A stretch of 64,000 nt of DNA from Ctenosaura bakeri (GCA_948474755.1 CAOLHI010001043.1:248001-312000), one strand, 5' to 3'; shown: positions 10,078 to 21,314, counted from the stretch's first letter. Translations and numbers: made by a program. Notes: generated by a model not told the origin, from the letters alone.

Positions 10078-10876
10078 TATAGCCTGAAGCACCTCCTTAT
10101 TGGAGGTGGAAGTAGCAAGGTGTAAACATACTAATAAACAGATAAATCAGCAGCCCTGTGGAAACAGGTGCTGCCGTTCTAATTTCATCTTCACACGCTC
10201 GAATGTCAAGCATCGTTTGCTTGTACAAATCCAGCCTGGAAACATATTAAGGGAAAGTGGTGTTCTGCAAATGATAAATGAGAAGGCAGGAGAGAAAAAA
10301 GCCTGGATTACTCTCTGCTTTTTGTCCACTTGTGTTTTTCCCCTTGCATATGTTTTCCCAGATGAAATAAGAACAATTGGATTTCTCAAGCACACCAGCT
10401 GTGGAAAGAAAATGTTTGAAAGAATGTTGCATCGAATGTTCAGAAGCAAGACCTATTCCCACTTGCTCTCTACTTCCCATTTAGTTTAGAGTTTATGTGT
10501 TTTATAAATCAAATTAGAAGCAAACGTGATGATATCCCAATGGGTACCCGCAAAGATGGCAATGAATTATTACCATTTACAATGCAACAATGCTTTTGCT
10601 TCAAGTGGGCAGGGGAGTTACGTTAAACACTTGGCTAACCCAAATTTAGATTCACAGGAGGGCTGTTTACATAGTGATACCATGACATGAAGCTACAGGA
10701 CCATAGCAAAAAATTTACATACCTCAAAGAGTATTTATTCACACACTTGATTTAAAGAGAAGAGGACTTAACTCCACCTTTTTAAAAATTTCTAGTTGAT
10801 TTACAGCACAAGCCAGCTACCCAGGCGTTTACATCCCACTGACTTTAAGCAGAGACTGATTTCTGAGTAAGGCTGA
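10078..10876. other. Single-copy-looking stretch
   Basis: Shows no repeat hallmark over about 10140-10620. The 129-codon frame at 10100-10489 lacks a recognisable domain and competes with two open frames on the other strand, so I do not call it a gene. Could be conserved non-coding DNA. Confidence 0.35.
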
Positions 10877-11077
10877 GGCCATTTCTGTACTACACTTTTA
10901 TATTTCTATTATTCCACTTTCAACATCCTGTGGAATTCTGGGGTTTGCAATTTACTGAGGCTAAAGAGCTCTCTGGCTGAGAATTCTAAATGCCTCTCCC
11001 AAAACTACAAACCCCAGAATTCCATAGGATGTTGAAAGTGGAATAATAGCACTATAACAGTATAGGGCGGAAAGGCC
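10877..11077. mobile_element. GGCC-family fold-back MITE, about 201 bp
   Basis: GGCCATTTCTGTACTACAC at left and GGGCGGAAAGGCC at right, with inverted arms containing CACTTTCAACATCCTGTGG. The flanking triplets differ (TGA, CAG). Confidence 0.8.
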
Positions 11078-11143
11078 CAGAATATCTGGTAAGGCATATA
11101 TCTTGAGGTCTGGATATTACACAAAGTTATTTATATAGTAGTG

Positions 11144-12155
11144 GCATAATGGTCTCAGTGTTGCACTAGGATCCCAAGAGATCAGGTCTTAAATGTTTGC
11201 TCGGCCATGGAAATGCACTAAAGAGGAGTACACTGTATCATGTGTGGGTCCTGTCGCAGAGCCAAAAAGCATTGGAAAATCATTCACCTACAGATAGAAA
11301 AAAATCTTAGGTATCAAGTTCCAGATGAAACCGGAAACGTATCTGTTAGGGATGACAGAAGACAATTTGGAAAGAAAGCATGGAAAAATCTTGTTTTATA
11401 TGACTGCAGCGGCATGAATTAATTTTGCTAAATACTGGAAGAATTCAATGCCTTGATAGAAGTTTGGGCGTTTAAATTGATTGACATGGCCATAATGGAT
11501 AAACTCCCAATCTTTATAAGAGAGGGATACTTGCATTAAAGACTAGGACCCGATAATTATATATTTAAGAAACAGTTGAGGTGATTTGGTGACAGCATGT
11601 TTTTTCGATTGGTAGGATGATAGATATGCAGAATTGAAGTTGATATTTCAATTGTTTAACTTCTCTCAATATGTTTAAAGTTATATCTTCCATCTTAAAA
11701 ATGCTATCAAGCTGAAGACTGGAAAATGAGAGTTGGAAAAGAGATAGAAGTTATTTATATCAAACAAATTTAATGTCCAACATACATAAAAAATTAGAAC
11801 CCCATTGGTTTTTCTATTTTTTAAGACTAGAAAGAATCTTTGTCACATATTAAGGTATTTAATTAATGACTTATCAAGGGGGAAGTCACTGTGTGGTATG
11901 TGGTAGAGGCAATGTATGTGGATTATGTGTGTCTCTTTGCTTTATGTTTGATCTCTTTTTTTCTCTTTCTGTATTTTTTTATTTTGTTAATTAAGTAATG
12001 AAAAGAAAAAGAAATGCACAGAGTGCCTTAGCCAAATTACTCTCTCTCAACCTCAGAGGAGGACAATAGCAAACCTCTTCTGCATAAATCTTCCCAAGAA
12101 AATCCTGTGATAGGGCAACCATAATTCATAGCTGAAGGCAGATAACAACAGCAAA
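11144..12155 (+). mobile_element. Sauria SINE split by an L1 tail
   Basis: The head lies at 11144-11218 (GTGGCATAATGGTCTCAGTG) and the remainder at 12020-12155 (TACTCTCTCTCAACCTCAG, then a Bov-B-like tail). The L1 fragment between them carries the target duplication. Confidence 0.8.
11219..12010 (+). pseudogene. L1 LINE 3' fragment (ORF2 C-terminus and 3' UTR), 792 bp
   Basis: The frame at 11240-11422 starts CGSCRRAKKHWKIIHLQIEK, and later text (DMAIMDKLPIFIREGYLH, other frame) fits the Cys-containing C-terminal segment of squamate L1 ORF2. It ends in an A-rich tail (AATGAAAAGAAAAA). The 9-bp direct repeat GAAATGCAC flanks it (11210-11218, 12011-12019), as expected of 5'-truncated, target-primed insertion. 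Frames are broken and the copy is not functional. Confidence 0.82.
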
Positions 12156-12905
12156 ATTCCTGCAGGCTATACCTTTCACGAATCATGCACATCTACCACT
12201 TACCACACCAGCTGTGCAAGGCACTTGTAATATCACACAGAGATGCTTTGAGCTCGTGCAAATTCCTATTCACAGCCACACTGTTGCGTCTATACTGTTT
12301 CCAGCTGTGTCTGTAGCAATGATAAATGTACTTTATTTAATTTATCATCACCTCTGTGCCATGGGTACACCATATTTTGATTGACAACCTTCACAGCTCA
12401 GAGCAATAGGTAGACCTATTTATATTTATTTATATTTTAATATATTTATATTTAATATTTGTAAAGAATTTTGTTCACCGAGTAATTTTGAGTCGTTGTT
12501 GTTGTTTTGTGCCTTCAAGTAATTTCTGACTTACGGAGACCCTATCATGGGGATTTTCTTGACAAAATTTATTCAGAGTGGGTTTGACCTTGCCTTCCTC
12601 TGAAGCTGGGAAAATTTGACTTGCCGAAGGTTACCCAGTGGGTTTCCATAGCCAAGCGGAGACTCATTCACCCAGTGCCCTAGTCCAGCACTCAAACCAT
12701 TGACATCATTCTGAGCCATGCTGTTCTGATATCCAAGGTGAATCAATGTAAAGCTTTTGGTTATCTACAATTTCCTGCTGAGTTACAAAGGGTTCATTTG
12801 ATCATTCTCTTACTGTTAAACTAACAGAGCTAACTTTACCAAAATCAGCTAACGAGACATAACCAAAAGAGTGATGAGTCTTTCCTTTCCCCTCTATCTC
12901 TTCGG
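12082..12905. repeat. Unidentified long repeat or duplicated unit, copy 2
   Basis: Collinear with 1111-1650, starting from the Sauria-like tail (overlapping the SINE at 11144-12155) and ending near TCTATCTCTTCGG. It is interrupted by an AT-rich patch (12418-12480) and by an inverted Sauria SINE (12494-12702). Confidence 0.6.
12494..12702 (-). mobile_element. Sauria SINE
   Basis: Inverted: GTTGTTGTTTTGTGCCTTCA tail first, then GCCTTCCTCTGAAGCTGGG, ending in the tRNA-like head. Sits inside the unidentified unit, copy 2. Confidence 0.85.
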
Positions 12906-12928
12906 ATGTTACACACATTTCCTTGTAT

Positions 12929-13125
12929 AGCACGGCATAGTGGTCTGAGTGTTTTGCCAGGACTCCAGGAGATCCTGCCCAGCCATGGAAACCCTCTGGG
13001 CAAGTCACAGTCTCCCAGCCTAAGAGGAAGGTAATGGCAAACATCCCCTGAAAAAATTGTGCCAAGGCAATCTTAGGAGAAGGTTGCCAAAAGCTGGATT
13101 TGACTTGAAGGCACATGAGAAGACA
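12929..13125 (+). mobile_element. Sauria SINE
   Basis: Head GCACGGCATAGTGGTCTGAG, middle GGGCAAGTCACAGTCTCCCA, tail TTTGACTTGAAGGCACATGA. Confidence 0.82.
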
Positions 13126-14431
13126 CTTGTTCGGTTTCAGTGAAAATTGGGATTAGTCCATTATTGCAGATGTGAGAAGAATAATTGGGTAAGATGGGGC
13201 CAGATCTCCCTTTTTCAGGCCAGATTGGGGATGTAGTTATGTCTCCTAATGTCATCACCTCCTGAGTAGTACACTTGGGAGCCAGCTTTGCCCATATTCA
13301 TCAAACCCTGTTGGGGAGAACATGGCATGGACGAAGCGCTGACTGAGCCATGCAGTTTGGGAAGCACTCAAACCACACAACTCTCTCCCCCTCCTTCCCC
13401 ACACCTTTTTAAGAGCAAGAAACCATGGTGGATTGCGAATCCTAGTTCTCTCCAATCAGTGACTGAAAATAATAGTGGATTTCTCCAGGCACTCTGCACC
13501 CTGGGGGTCTTGGGGAGAGGAAAGGACTTTTCAGAGCTTCTGTAGGTCGGATGGGGTACCTTGCATGAAGCAGACTATCAAATGTCCCTCACACATGACA
13601 TCACACATGTTAATTTTTGGCTATAAGAGACGTCACTCTATAGGCATCCTAGAAAGTATTCCAGTAATCTTCAAGAGAGGTGCAAAGAAAGAGTTGTGTT
13701 CTTCAGTAACTTGGAAGGACTTTCTCACACACTGTGCAAATTAATTTATCTCAACAGCCTCATGTGTGGTTAACAGTCAAGCTCAAAATAATTTTGTTGG
13801 GGGAGGGTGAGAAACACGCTGACAGGGAGTTACAAAGACCACACAAGGAAATTCTGGTCTGCTCAGTAGAGTTAGAAATAAATGGAAGGATGAGGAAGAA
13901 CAAATTCCTTGATAATTCCCTAAAATGCAAAGAAAACATCAACAGGATAATACAAAGCATTAACTATGTGATCCTGAATCTTCTCACATTACCACCTCAG
14001 TCAATTTTTTCCCCCAAAAACAATCTTCAGAATGTTGTAACTTGCCCAGTACGTTTGGAGATGGGTGGAGCAAAGATGTAAGACATCAATTAATTTTAAT
14101 TTCATTTAATACTGTAGGAGGATGAGGGGAGTGGAGGTGATAGGAGAGCACCAATTATGAGATCGTTAACACAAGACTCACAGTGTTTTCCCACAGCTTG
14201 AAGTTAGCCTCTCATAGCATTCTTAGGCATTATAGTTTTCCATATAAACTTGGAAACATCATGGGTAAATGCAACAAACAGATTTGTGAAAACATGTATG
14301 ATAATACATTTACACTCACCAGAGAGCTGGAATTTAACTGTATCTCTTTGTTGGGCATAAAAGCAATGGCAAAGCCAAGTTTGTTGCTGGTGGGGATATA
14401 TGCAGGATTTTAGATTAAGCCTTCCCAAAGC
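13126..14431. other. Unassigned stretch
   Basis: No gene or clear repeat. Several short open frames (for example 13734-14081) overlap frames on the other strand and show no domain. Confidence 0.4.
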
Positions 14432-14671
14432 AGAGAGTCAGCATAGTGTAGTTAATGATTTGAGCACTGGACTATGTCTCTAGAGAATAGAGTCTGAATA
14501 CTTGCTTGGCCATGGAAGCCTACTGGGTGACCTTGGGCAAGTTACACTCTCTCAGTCTCAGAGGAAGGCAAAGGCAAATACCCTCTGAATAAATCTCGCC
14601 AATGAAATGCCATGATAGATTTGCCTTGGGGTGCCATCAACTGGAAATTATTTGAAGGCACACAATAATAA
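14432..14671 (+). mobile_element. Sauria SINE
   Basis: GAGAGTCAGCATAGTGTAGT head, GACCTTGGGCAAGTTACACT middle, and tail ending TTTGAAGGCACACAATAATA. Confidence 0.87.
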
Positions 14672-14689
14672 CATCTGACTTTGGACACA

Positions 14690-15195
14690 CCTCACCTGGA
14701 AGATTGTGTCCAGCTTTGAGTTGTGTAGTTGAAGAAAGATGCTGACCAGCTGAAATAAGGAGGGTAGCTAAGATGGTAATAGGTCTGGAAGCAAGCCTTG
14801 TGAGAGAGCTAGGTATGTTCAGACTCAAGAAGAGAAGATGGAGAGGTGACATGATGGCCATCTGTAAGTATCTGAAAGGATATCTGATAGAAGAGGGAGG
14901 AAGCTTGTTTTCTGCTGCTCCAAACATTAGAACATGAACCAGTGGGGTTCAATTGCAGGAAAAGAAACTGTACCTAAGCATTAGGAAGAACGTCCTGACC
15001 CTAAGAGGTGTTCAACAGTGGATTGGGTTGCCTTGGAGGATGGTGAACTCTCTCTCTCTCTCTCTCTTTTTGGAGGTCTTTAAGCAGAGATAGGATGGCC
15101 ATCTCTCAAGAGTCCTTGAGTTGCATGTTCCTGCATGACAGTGAGTTGGAGTAAATGGTCCTTTTGATCCCTTCCCATTGTGTGATTCTAATGTG
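14690..15195 (+). pseudogene. CR1 LINE 3' end, decayed
   Basis: Collinear with the 3' part of 35405-38258: GACATGATGGCCATCTGTAA, CTTGTTTTCTGCTGCTCCAA, TTAGGAAGAACGTCCTGACC, then a decayed TGTGATTCTAATG tail. A (CT)n run at 15048-15068 interrupts it. No open frame survives. Confidence 0.85.
15048..15068 (+). repeat. (CT)n microsatellite inside CR1
   Basis: About ten CT units, expanded within the CR1 3' region. Confidence 0.9.
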
Positions 15196-16478
15196 CAAAA
15201 TGGCCCAGATCTGCTTCCATATTTGGTTGAAACCATTGGGACAGGCTAGGCATTCTGGCTAAACTTCAAAGTTAACCTGGAACAAGGGCTGAGTACATCT
15301 TTTAGCCCATGGGCCAAATTCCATTTCAGAGAAGTTTGTGGCTGTATTCCAGTATCAGAGAAAGCCAAAAGTGTGGGACAAAAGCTTTCAACATACTTTA
15401 ACTTAAAGCTCTTCCTTTAAGCACTTCAGATGTTTAGAATGGAGAAAAATACAAGTAGTGCGAAACCACTCAATGATAGTATTGTGAGCAAGGGAATGTG
15501 GTCATCTGTCTAACTGCAGCGGGCCAAATTTTGCCCCAGAATCTGAAGTCCCCTATTCTTGCTGTAGGAGAAAAGAGTGCTAGTTCTGAGAAAACATTAT
15601 TCTCCTCATTTGGTGAATCACTATTTCTCAGGCTCAGTTTTTCATTTTTCTCAAAAGGGCAAACTAGTAACTTACCCTTTAGCAGCTATGTTAAGTGCTC
15701 TAATGCAACTGAACTTTTTTGATAATGTCTCTAATAGGGAAGCAAAGTAGTTTTTCAGAGGTGCTATGCCTTTATATGTCAGTTTCTGGGGAGTGGGCAA
15801 GAAGATGCTGTTGCACTCAGGTCCTGATGGTGGGCTTCCACAAGGGACAGGTTGGACACTATATGAGCACAAAAATGTTCAACAAAGAATGTTGGCCTTT
15901 GCTTTGATCCAGTATGGCTATTACATTTTTATAGTCTTCTTGGCCAAGATTCTGCATCAGACACATAGCCAAGGTATCAAGGATAATCTTTAGCCCCCAC
16001 CCAACCCCTGAAGTCCACCTTAAAAGACAACCAGTTGTTCCAAAAGGTAGAAGTCTACACTTCTGGCAAGCAGGGTACTGCAGGATGATGTGACAAGCTC
16101 CTTTCAGTGTTGTTGTTACAGGTCCTTATTCAGATCCCTGCTTCTGCTCCCCACAGTATTGCTTCCTGGTGAGAGGGGCTGATCATGTGACCTACCAGTA
16201 CCCCATTCAACCAGCAGCACAGAGCTCTGCCACTGACTGGCTTTTAAGGTGGGTTTCAGGGTCAAATGACCACAAATGAGAAAATGATGTTACCAGGCTG
16301 TACATTCCTTCTCCATGATATGGTTTAATTGGCAAAACATATACTTAATTGGCATGAAATATAAATTATATCCTGCTATGACTGGGAAGCTTGCTGGGAA
16401 AGATGAACTGGCTGCACACATGCATTGCAAAACTAGATCAGAACGATACCTCAGGGCATGGCTAGGTCATAGTCAGGG
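15196..16478. other. Unassigned; decayed repeat near 15280
   Basis: About 15283-15420 resembles 27124-27230 (GGGCTGAG or GTGATAG, then AGCCCA.GGGCCAA), an unnamed MITE-like repeat. The rest shows nothing I can name. Confidence 0.35.
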
Positions 16479-16670
16479 CAGTGGTGGAGCTTGGAGTGTG
16501 TGGAGGGTGGCAGGCGAGGATAGGGTGTGGTCACTGTGCATGAGGGCGTGGCTGCAGTGCATGGGGGCGTGGTCAGGGCATGTGGGGGTGTGGCTATGGG
16601 CTGGGATGCCCCCAAAACATTGTTGCCTGGAGCGAATCACCCCCATTGCCCCCCCGTCCCTATGCAACTG
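16479..16670 (+). mobile_element. hAT-type MITE with GTGTGG minisatellite, 192 bp
   Basis: Starts CAGTGGTGGAGCTTGGAGTG, ends CAACTG, with a perfect 8-bp target duplication AGTCAGGG (16471-16478, 16671-16678). The middle is degenerate tandem units such as GGGCGTGGCTGCAGTGCATG. Four copies in this window. An 8-bp duplication and CAG ends are typical of hAT. Confidence 0.85.
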
Positions 16671-16904
16671 AGTCAGGGAAGCCCCAGACAATGAACTTGC
16701 AGATGTCTTTCAACAATGCAACCTTTAGAAATGATAGCACCCAAAACTGCTTCCACAGAATGATTGTCTTCAAACTTTTCCTTTTGTCAATCAAAATTCC
16801 CCCTTTTGTCACCTCCTATTTGTCCCTTTGTCACCTAACGCTAATGCCATTAGCGCATTCTGGACCCCGTTGTTTGCTCTGCCAACCCCATTGTCTAATC
16901 TGCC

Positions 16905-16965
16905 AAGAAAACCTATGATATGATTGTTCTAAGCTGGAATCAACTTGAAAGCACATATCCATAAT
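16905..16965 (+). repeat. Sauria SINE tail fragment
   Basis: TGCCAAGAAAACCTATGATA followed by TGGAATCAACTTGAAAGCAC. Confidence 0.7.
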
Positions 16966-17880
16966 AGTGACACATATTAGAAAACATTATTTTTTGACCC
17001 CCTCCTGAAAATACTTCCTTTTGCAGTCATCTTTGTGGCTAATACTTCCCTAGGGAAACCTTGGAAATGTTATCTTTTTTTGAAAGCAGCTCCCAGAATT
17101 CTCAAGCCACATAGCAAGTTGTCTTGTGGTGAGTTGCAATCCAAAAATGTAGCATTTACACACACTGTCACTCTGTTACAGTACCATAATACTTCTCCAA
17201 CTGTAATTTAGCATCTGACTCTGAAACCTCATTCATTGTTACAGTTAATCTAATTATCTCACAGGCCTACCAAAGGGAGACAAATTGTACAGATTTGCAA
17301 GTTTGCTACCACTTTTATCTTACAGTTTCTCAGAGATTCAGGCAAATATTTGCCGTTCTGAATTTCCCCGGCATAAAAGCAATGGCACAGGGAAAGGAGG
17401 GGCAGGGAAACAGCTGAAATGCAAACGGCAGTAATCTGTAAAAATGGATCTGGCAACACTTTCTCCGCTTCATTAACCACACCACTTACAGTAACAGATG
17501 GAAAAAGCTGAAGGCCCATTTATGCCAGTGGAAGCGTGACCCTCTTGACAGCTTGGCCTCTTCTCACCACCCTCTGAACTCCAGAAGCCAAGCTGGATTT
17601 TCAAGCAACTCAAATTGGTTAATATCTGATCAGGCAGTCTAAAGATAAAAGTGTCAGAATTAAGACACAAAGAAGAACACTTTGTGAACTTGGTGGCCAA
17701 GAAATCTCCATTAGAAGCAGATTTAGCTTTGGTGTGGAGATCTCCCTTGTAGGAATGTTTTGTATTTATGTTAGCATAGCTCAGCAAGTTAGAGCTCTGT
17801 GTTTATGGGTATTAAAGAAGAGAAACTGTTCTGGATGGTCATAGTAATGTAAAAAGAGAAACTTTGCTTTGATAGTGTAT
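16966..17880. other. Single-copy-looking stretch
   Basis: About 17200-17500 lacks repeat features and contains dense homeodomain- and GATA-like words (TTAATCTAATTATCT, TTTTATCTTACAG). Candidate conserved non-coding DNA; not provable here. Confidence 0.35.
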
Positions 17881-17941
17881 TCCAGGGTGTTGGACCTGAT
17901 GGCCTTAGTGATCTTTTCCAGCTCTTATGATTTTATGATGC
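17881..17941 (+). repeat. CR1 3' terminal fragment
   Basis: GTGTTGGACCTGATGGCCTT then TTATGATTTTATGATG: the CR1 end with a decayed octamer tail. Confidence 0.7.
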
Positions 17942-17959
17942 TGTGAAATAGGAATATGG

Positions 17960-18301
17960 AAGTTGACTTAGCTTTTCTGGAGCCAGAATATTGTTCCACT
18001 GAGCCCAATGCTGTTGATTCTGACTGGCAGAGGCTCTCTGGGACTTCAAGCAAGGAGTTTTGCAGCCTCATCCAGAGTTATTGGCATCCAAACCATAGAG
18101 TTAAAGCTCTTTCCATTTAGGAGGTGGCCTTATACTGAGTCAGATTGTTTGTCCCTCTAGGCCAGTATTGTCTACCCTGACTGGCAGCATCTGTCCAGGA
18201 TATTTAGAAGAGAAAGCTTTCTGATCATTTTCACTGGAGATGCTGTGGAATGAATTTAGAACTTTCTGTATACAAAACTAATGTTCTGTCACTGCCATTA
18301 G
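17960..18301 (-). repeat. Decayed tRNA-like SINE pieces
   Basis: Two overlapping stretches (17960-18075 and 18121-18301) share CTGACTGGCAG and related words with a common sauropsid repeat whose reverse strand carries a tRNA-like promoter. Assignment is from family knowledge and is tentative. Confidence 0.45.
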
Positions 18302-19306
18302 CCCCTTCCCTAGCTTCCAGAGGCTTAAGAATGAATACAAGCAGTTTTCTTACAGCTATCTCATTCATTTCAATGTGGACTGCATAGCACAGAATGCTTA
18401 TAAAATATTCCTATTCAGTTAGCCTTTTTCCCCCCTCTGAAGGTAAGAGGATTTTTAGAAATTTACTGAAAACCTAAGATTAGATTAAGCAGCCTGCTGC
18501 ACTCTGCAAATCCCTGATTATGAACCCAGAAAAATGAAGTAGAAACAAAAAATACATTCATTTTATACCAATTAGGTCTTTGTTATGAGTTTTGTAGAAT
18601 GTTATATCACTACAGATAGTTCAGCTTTCAAACCACTGTTATAATTAAATTCTTGTCATGTACCTGTAGGGCGTTTTTGTACACACCCTTTTCCCTCTGA
18701 AATAAATAGTGGGGGGGGGAATTCCATGTTTTCAGAAGAGAAGGGTAGATGCGCAATCACATGCCTTTGAATTTATCATTTTAAATAGATAACTAAAATA
18801 GAAAAAAAAACACCACAACCTCTGTTGGCAACACCCTAGCAGAAGCAAAACACAATCAATAATCTCAGAGTGAAACTAGAACAGATGATGTGCAAGATTG
18901 CTGATGAAAATGTCAGTCCCGTAATGTGTCTCCTTCTTCTCTCCTGGCTCCCCACTCTCAATGTGCCATTAATCCTATAGAAATGTATGCTATGATGACA
19001 ACACATTTTATATTCCCCCATCTGCAGCCCATAATGTAGGGTGGGGGCAAATAAATAGAGAATGGGATTATGAAGGCATCCACTTATCTCACCATGAACA
19101 CCAATTTTGAGTCCTTCTACCTGTTTCCACCTCTGCCACGGAATGTGAGGGCCTCCTCTTGTCTCACCACTATAGCATCAAAGGAGAAGACCTTCTAGAT
19201 GTCCTTGCTATTCCTGTGTGAGAATTTATCCATCTAATTCTACTCCTGCATGAATAACTGCTGCTATCACGGAGACCACGTGTCTCAACTGAAGCATTCC
19301 CATAAC
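18302..19306. other. Unassigned, AT-rich
   Basis: About 18430-18660 is AT-rich and shows no repeat hallmark. No gene recognised. Confidence 0.35.
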
Positions 19307-19512
19307 CAGTGGCGGAGCTTGGAGTGTGTGGAGGGGGGATGAGAGGGAGGGCTATGGCGCAAGGGGTGTGGCCACTGTGTGCAGGGGTGTGGCTGCGGTA
19401 TGTAGGGGCATGGCCAGGGTGTGTGGGGGCATGGCTATGGGCCGGGATGCCCCAAAAAACATTGCTGCCTGGGGCAAATCGCTCCGCCTGCCCCCATGTC
19501 CCCACCCCATTG
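19307..19512 (+). mobile_element. hAT-type MITE with GTGTGG minisatellite, 206 bp
   Basis: CAGTGGCGGAGCTTGGAGTG at left and CCCCATTG at right, with target duplication CCCATAAC (19299-19306, 19513-19520). The centre holds about five degenerate units (GGGGTGTGGCTGCGGTATGT). Same family as 16479-16670. Confidence 0.85.
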
Positions 19513-19559
19513 CCCATAACCTTCATGTAGAATTCTCAGAAGCAGAAGTGTATAATATA

Positions 19560-19710
19560 ATCGTCCTTTTGCACTGGTTGCTGCATACTCCTGGAATTGG
19601 CCACCTGAACATCTGTGAACTGCTCCTTCCCTTACTGTTTTTAAATCTCAATCAAAAACTCTCTTGTTTTCTAAAGCTTTAGGAATTTTGGTCTAATATT
19701 ATTTTATAAC
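19560..19710 (+). repeat. L2-like LINE fragment
   Basis: Text such as CCTTACTGTTTTTAAATCTC and AAAACTCTCTTGTTTTCTAA fits the ORF2 C-terminus/3' UTR junction of L2-like LINEs; the element seems to resume at 20424 after two insertions. Confidence 0.5.
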
Positions 19711-19940
19711 TGGCCTAAATACCTTAGAGGCACCAGATCCCATCTTATCTTGGATGCTAAGCAGGGTCAGCTCTGGTTAGTACTTAGATGGGAGACCACC
19801 AACAAAATACCAGGTGCTGTAGGCTGTATTTCAGAGGAAAGAAGTGGCAAGACCACTGCTGATTACTCCTTGCCTAAGGAAAACCTATGACATTCGGGGG
19901 GTCACCATAAGTTGACAGGTGATTTGAAGGCACATACACA
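19711..19940 (+). mobile_element. 5S rRNA-derived SINE with Bov-B-type tail
   Basis: The head at 19711-19824 is a diverged 5S rRNA: ATGCTAAGCAGGGTC (A box region), GGTTAGTACTTAGATGGGAG, then TACCAGGTGCTGTAGGCT. It continues into a unique middle and a tail at about 19895-19940 (GTCACCATAAGTTGACAGG, GATTTGAAGGCACA) like Sauria SINEs. 5S-headed Sauria SINEs are known from squamates. It is not a functional 5S gene: the start is decayed and an insertion follows GAGACC. Confidence 0.85.
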
Positions 19941-20415
19941 GGAAGGATACTGACAAGCTGGAACATGTCCAGAGGAGGCTGACCAAAATGATAGAAGGCC
20001 TGGAAACCATGCCCTGTGAGGAGAGGCTTAGGGAGATGGTCATGGTTAGCCTGGAGAAGAGATGGGTAAGAGGGAACATGAAAGCTATGTTTAAATATTT
20101 GACAGGATGTCATATGGAGGATGGAGCAAACCTGTTTTTTGCTCCTCTAGAGACTAGGACATGGAACAATGGCTTCAAAGTTCAGGAGAATAGATTCCAT
20201 CTAAACATTAGGAAGAACTTCCTGACAGTAAGAGCAGTTCAACAGTGAAACATGCTGCCTGGGAGTGTGGCAGAGCCTCCTTCTTTGGAGTTTTTTTTTA
20301 AAAAAAAGAGGTTGGATGACCATCTGTCAGGTGTGCTTTGATGGCATATTCCTACATGGCAGGGGGTTGGACTTGATGGCACTTGTGGTCTCTTTCAGCT
20401 CCATGGTTCTATTCT
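19941..20415 (+). pseudogene. CR1 LINE 3' end
   Basis: Collinear with 37760-38250. The frame at 19988-20248 encodes the ORF2 C-terminus ([36 protein letters not shown]). It ends GGTTGGACTTGATGGCACTT, then a decayed tail. Broken by indels near 20285. Confidence 0.88.
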
Positions 20416-20423
20416 TCTAAAAT

Positions 20424-20740
20424 CTTGCATATTTTGATTATGTATGTTTGTCAGTTTGCTTTATGTTATACTGCACTCATTTTTGTATTTCTGTCTAGAT
20501 AATTTGTTTACAATTGTATTGCATTCATTTTATATTTGTATTACTCCTTTCCATTATCCTTTTCACTATGCATGTGTGTGTGTGTTTATCTATCTATCTA
20601 CCTACCTATCTAACTACCTACCTATCAATTCATCTATCTATTTAAAAACTGTATGCCTTTTGCAGGGCTGGCCGTTTATTGTTGTTTGACTTTGTAAAGC
20701 ACCATGTACACTGATAGCACTATATAAATAAATAACTTGA
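20424..20740 (+). repeat. L2-like LINE 3' end
   Basis: Ends GTAAAGCACCATGTACACTG then AGCACTATATAAATAAATAA and a (GAT)/(GAA) tail, typical of L2-like 3' ends in reptiles. TG and TCTA microsatellites (20573-20640) lie inside. Confidence 0.65.
20573..20640 (+). repeat. (TG)n then (TCTA/CCTA)n microsatellite
   Basis: TG repeats pass directly into interrupted TCTA and CCTA tetramers. Confidence 0.9.
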
Positions 20741-21132
20741 TGATGATGAAGAAGAAGAAGAAAGAGAAGAATTATTAATTACATAGTGGCTGGTATCCTA
20801 CATCAGGACTGCATAGTGTGAATCTCCACATGCATATTAATGCATTAATTCTGCTACGTAACATTTGTATTGAATGGCAGCATTGCACAACTGAATAAAT
20901 AAAACCCACAGAAGAAATGAGACATGTCTCAAGATGCTCAGTGGATGTATGATTTATTAATGAAATGAGTATGGACGTGCCACAGTAGACAAAAACATCC
21001 AACCACTTCTGTACAGGAACTTATGCAAGCATAATACACTGACAGATTCTAGCCAATATCTTTTTACACAACAACCAACTTGTTCTGTTACTTTTAACAT
21101 GCAATGCTGTTATGTTGTCGTTGCAAAAAAAA
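20741..21132. other. Unassigned stretch
   Basis: AT-rich, single-copy-looking; no gene recognised. Confidence 0.35.
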
Positions 21133-21314
21133 CAGTCAAGCAGGGATGGAGGCAGGAGGTGGTTCGCCCCAGGAGGCAATGTTTTTTGGGCATACTGGCC
21201 CATAACTACACCCGCACACACCACAGCCACATCTGCACTCACAGTGGCCACGCCCCTTGTGCTGTAGCCCTGCCCCCTCTTGTCCCCCTCTCTACACTCC
21301 AAGCTCCATCACTG
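21133..21314 (-). mobile_element. hAT-type MITE with GTGTGG minisatellite, 182 bp
   Basis: Reverse orientation: CAGTCAAGCAGGGATGG at left, GAGCTTGGAGTG reversed near 21298-21309, ending CACTG. A-rich flanks (AAAAAAAA, CAAAAAAG) approximate an 8-bp duplication. Confidence 0.78.

Noticed and set aside
19711..19824. 5S rRNA gene
   Set aside because: The 5' part is decayed, there is an insertion after GAGACC, and it continues into a SINE body and tail.
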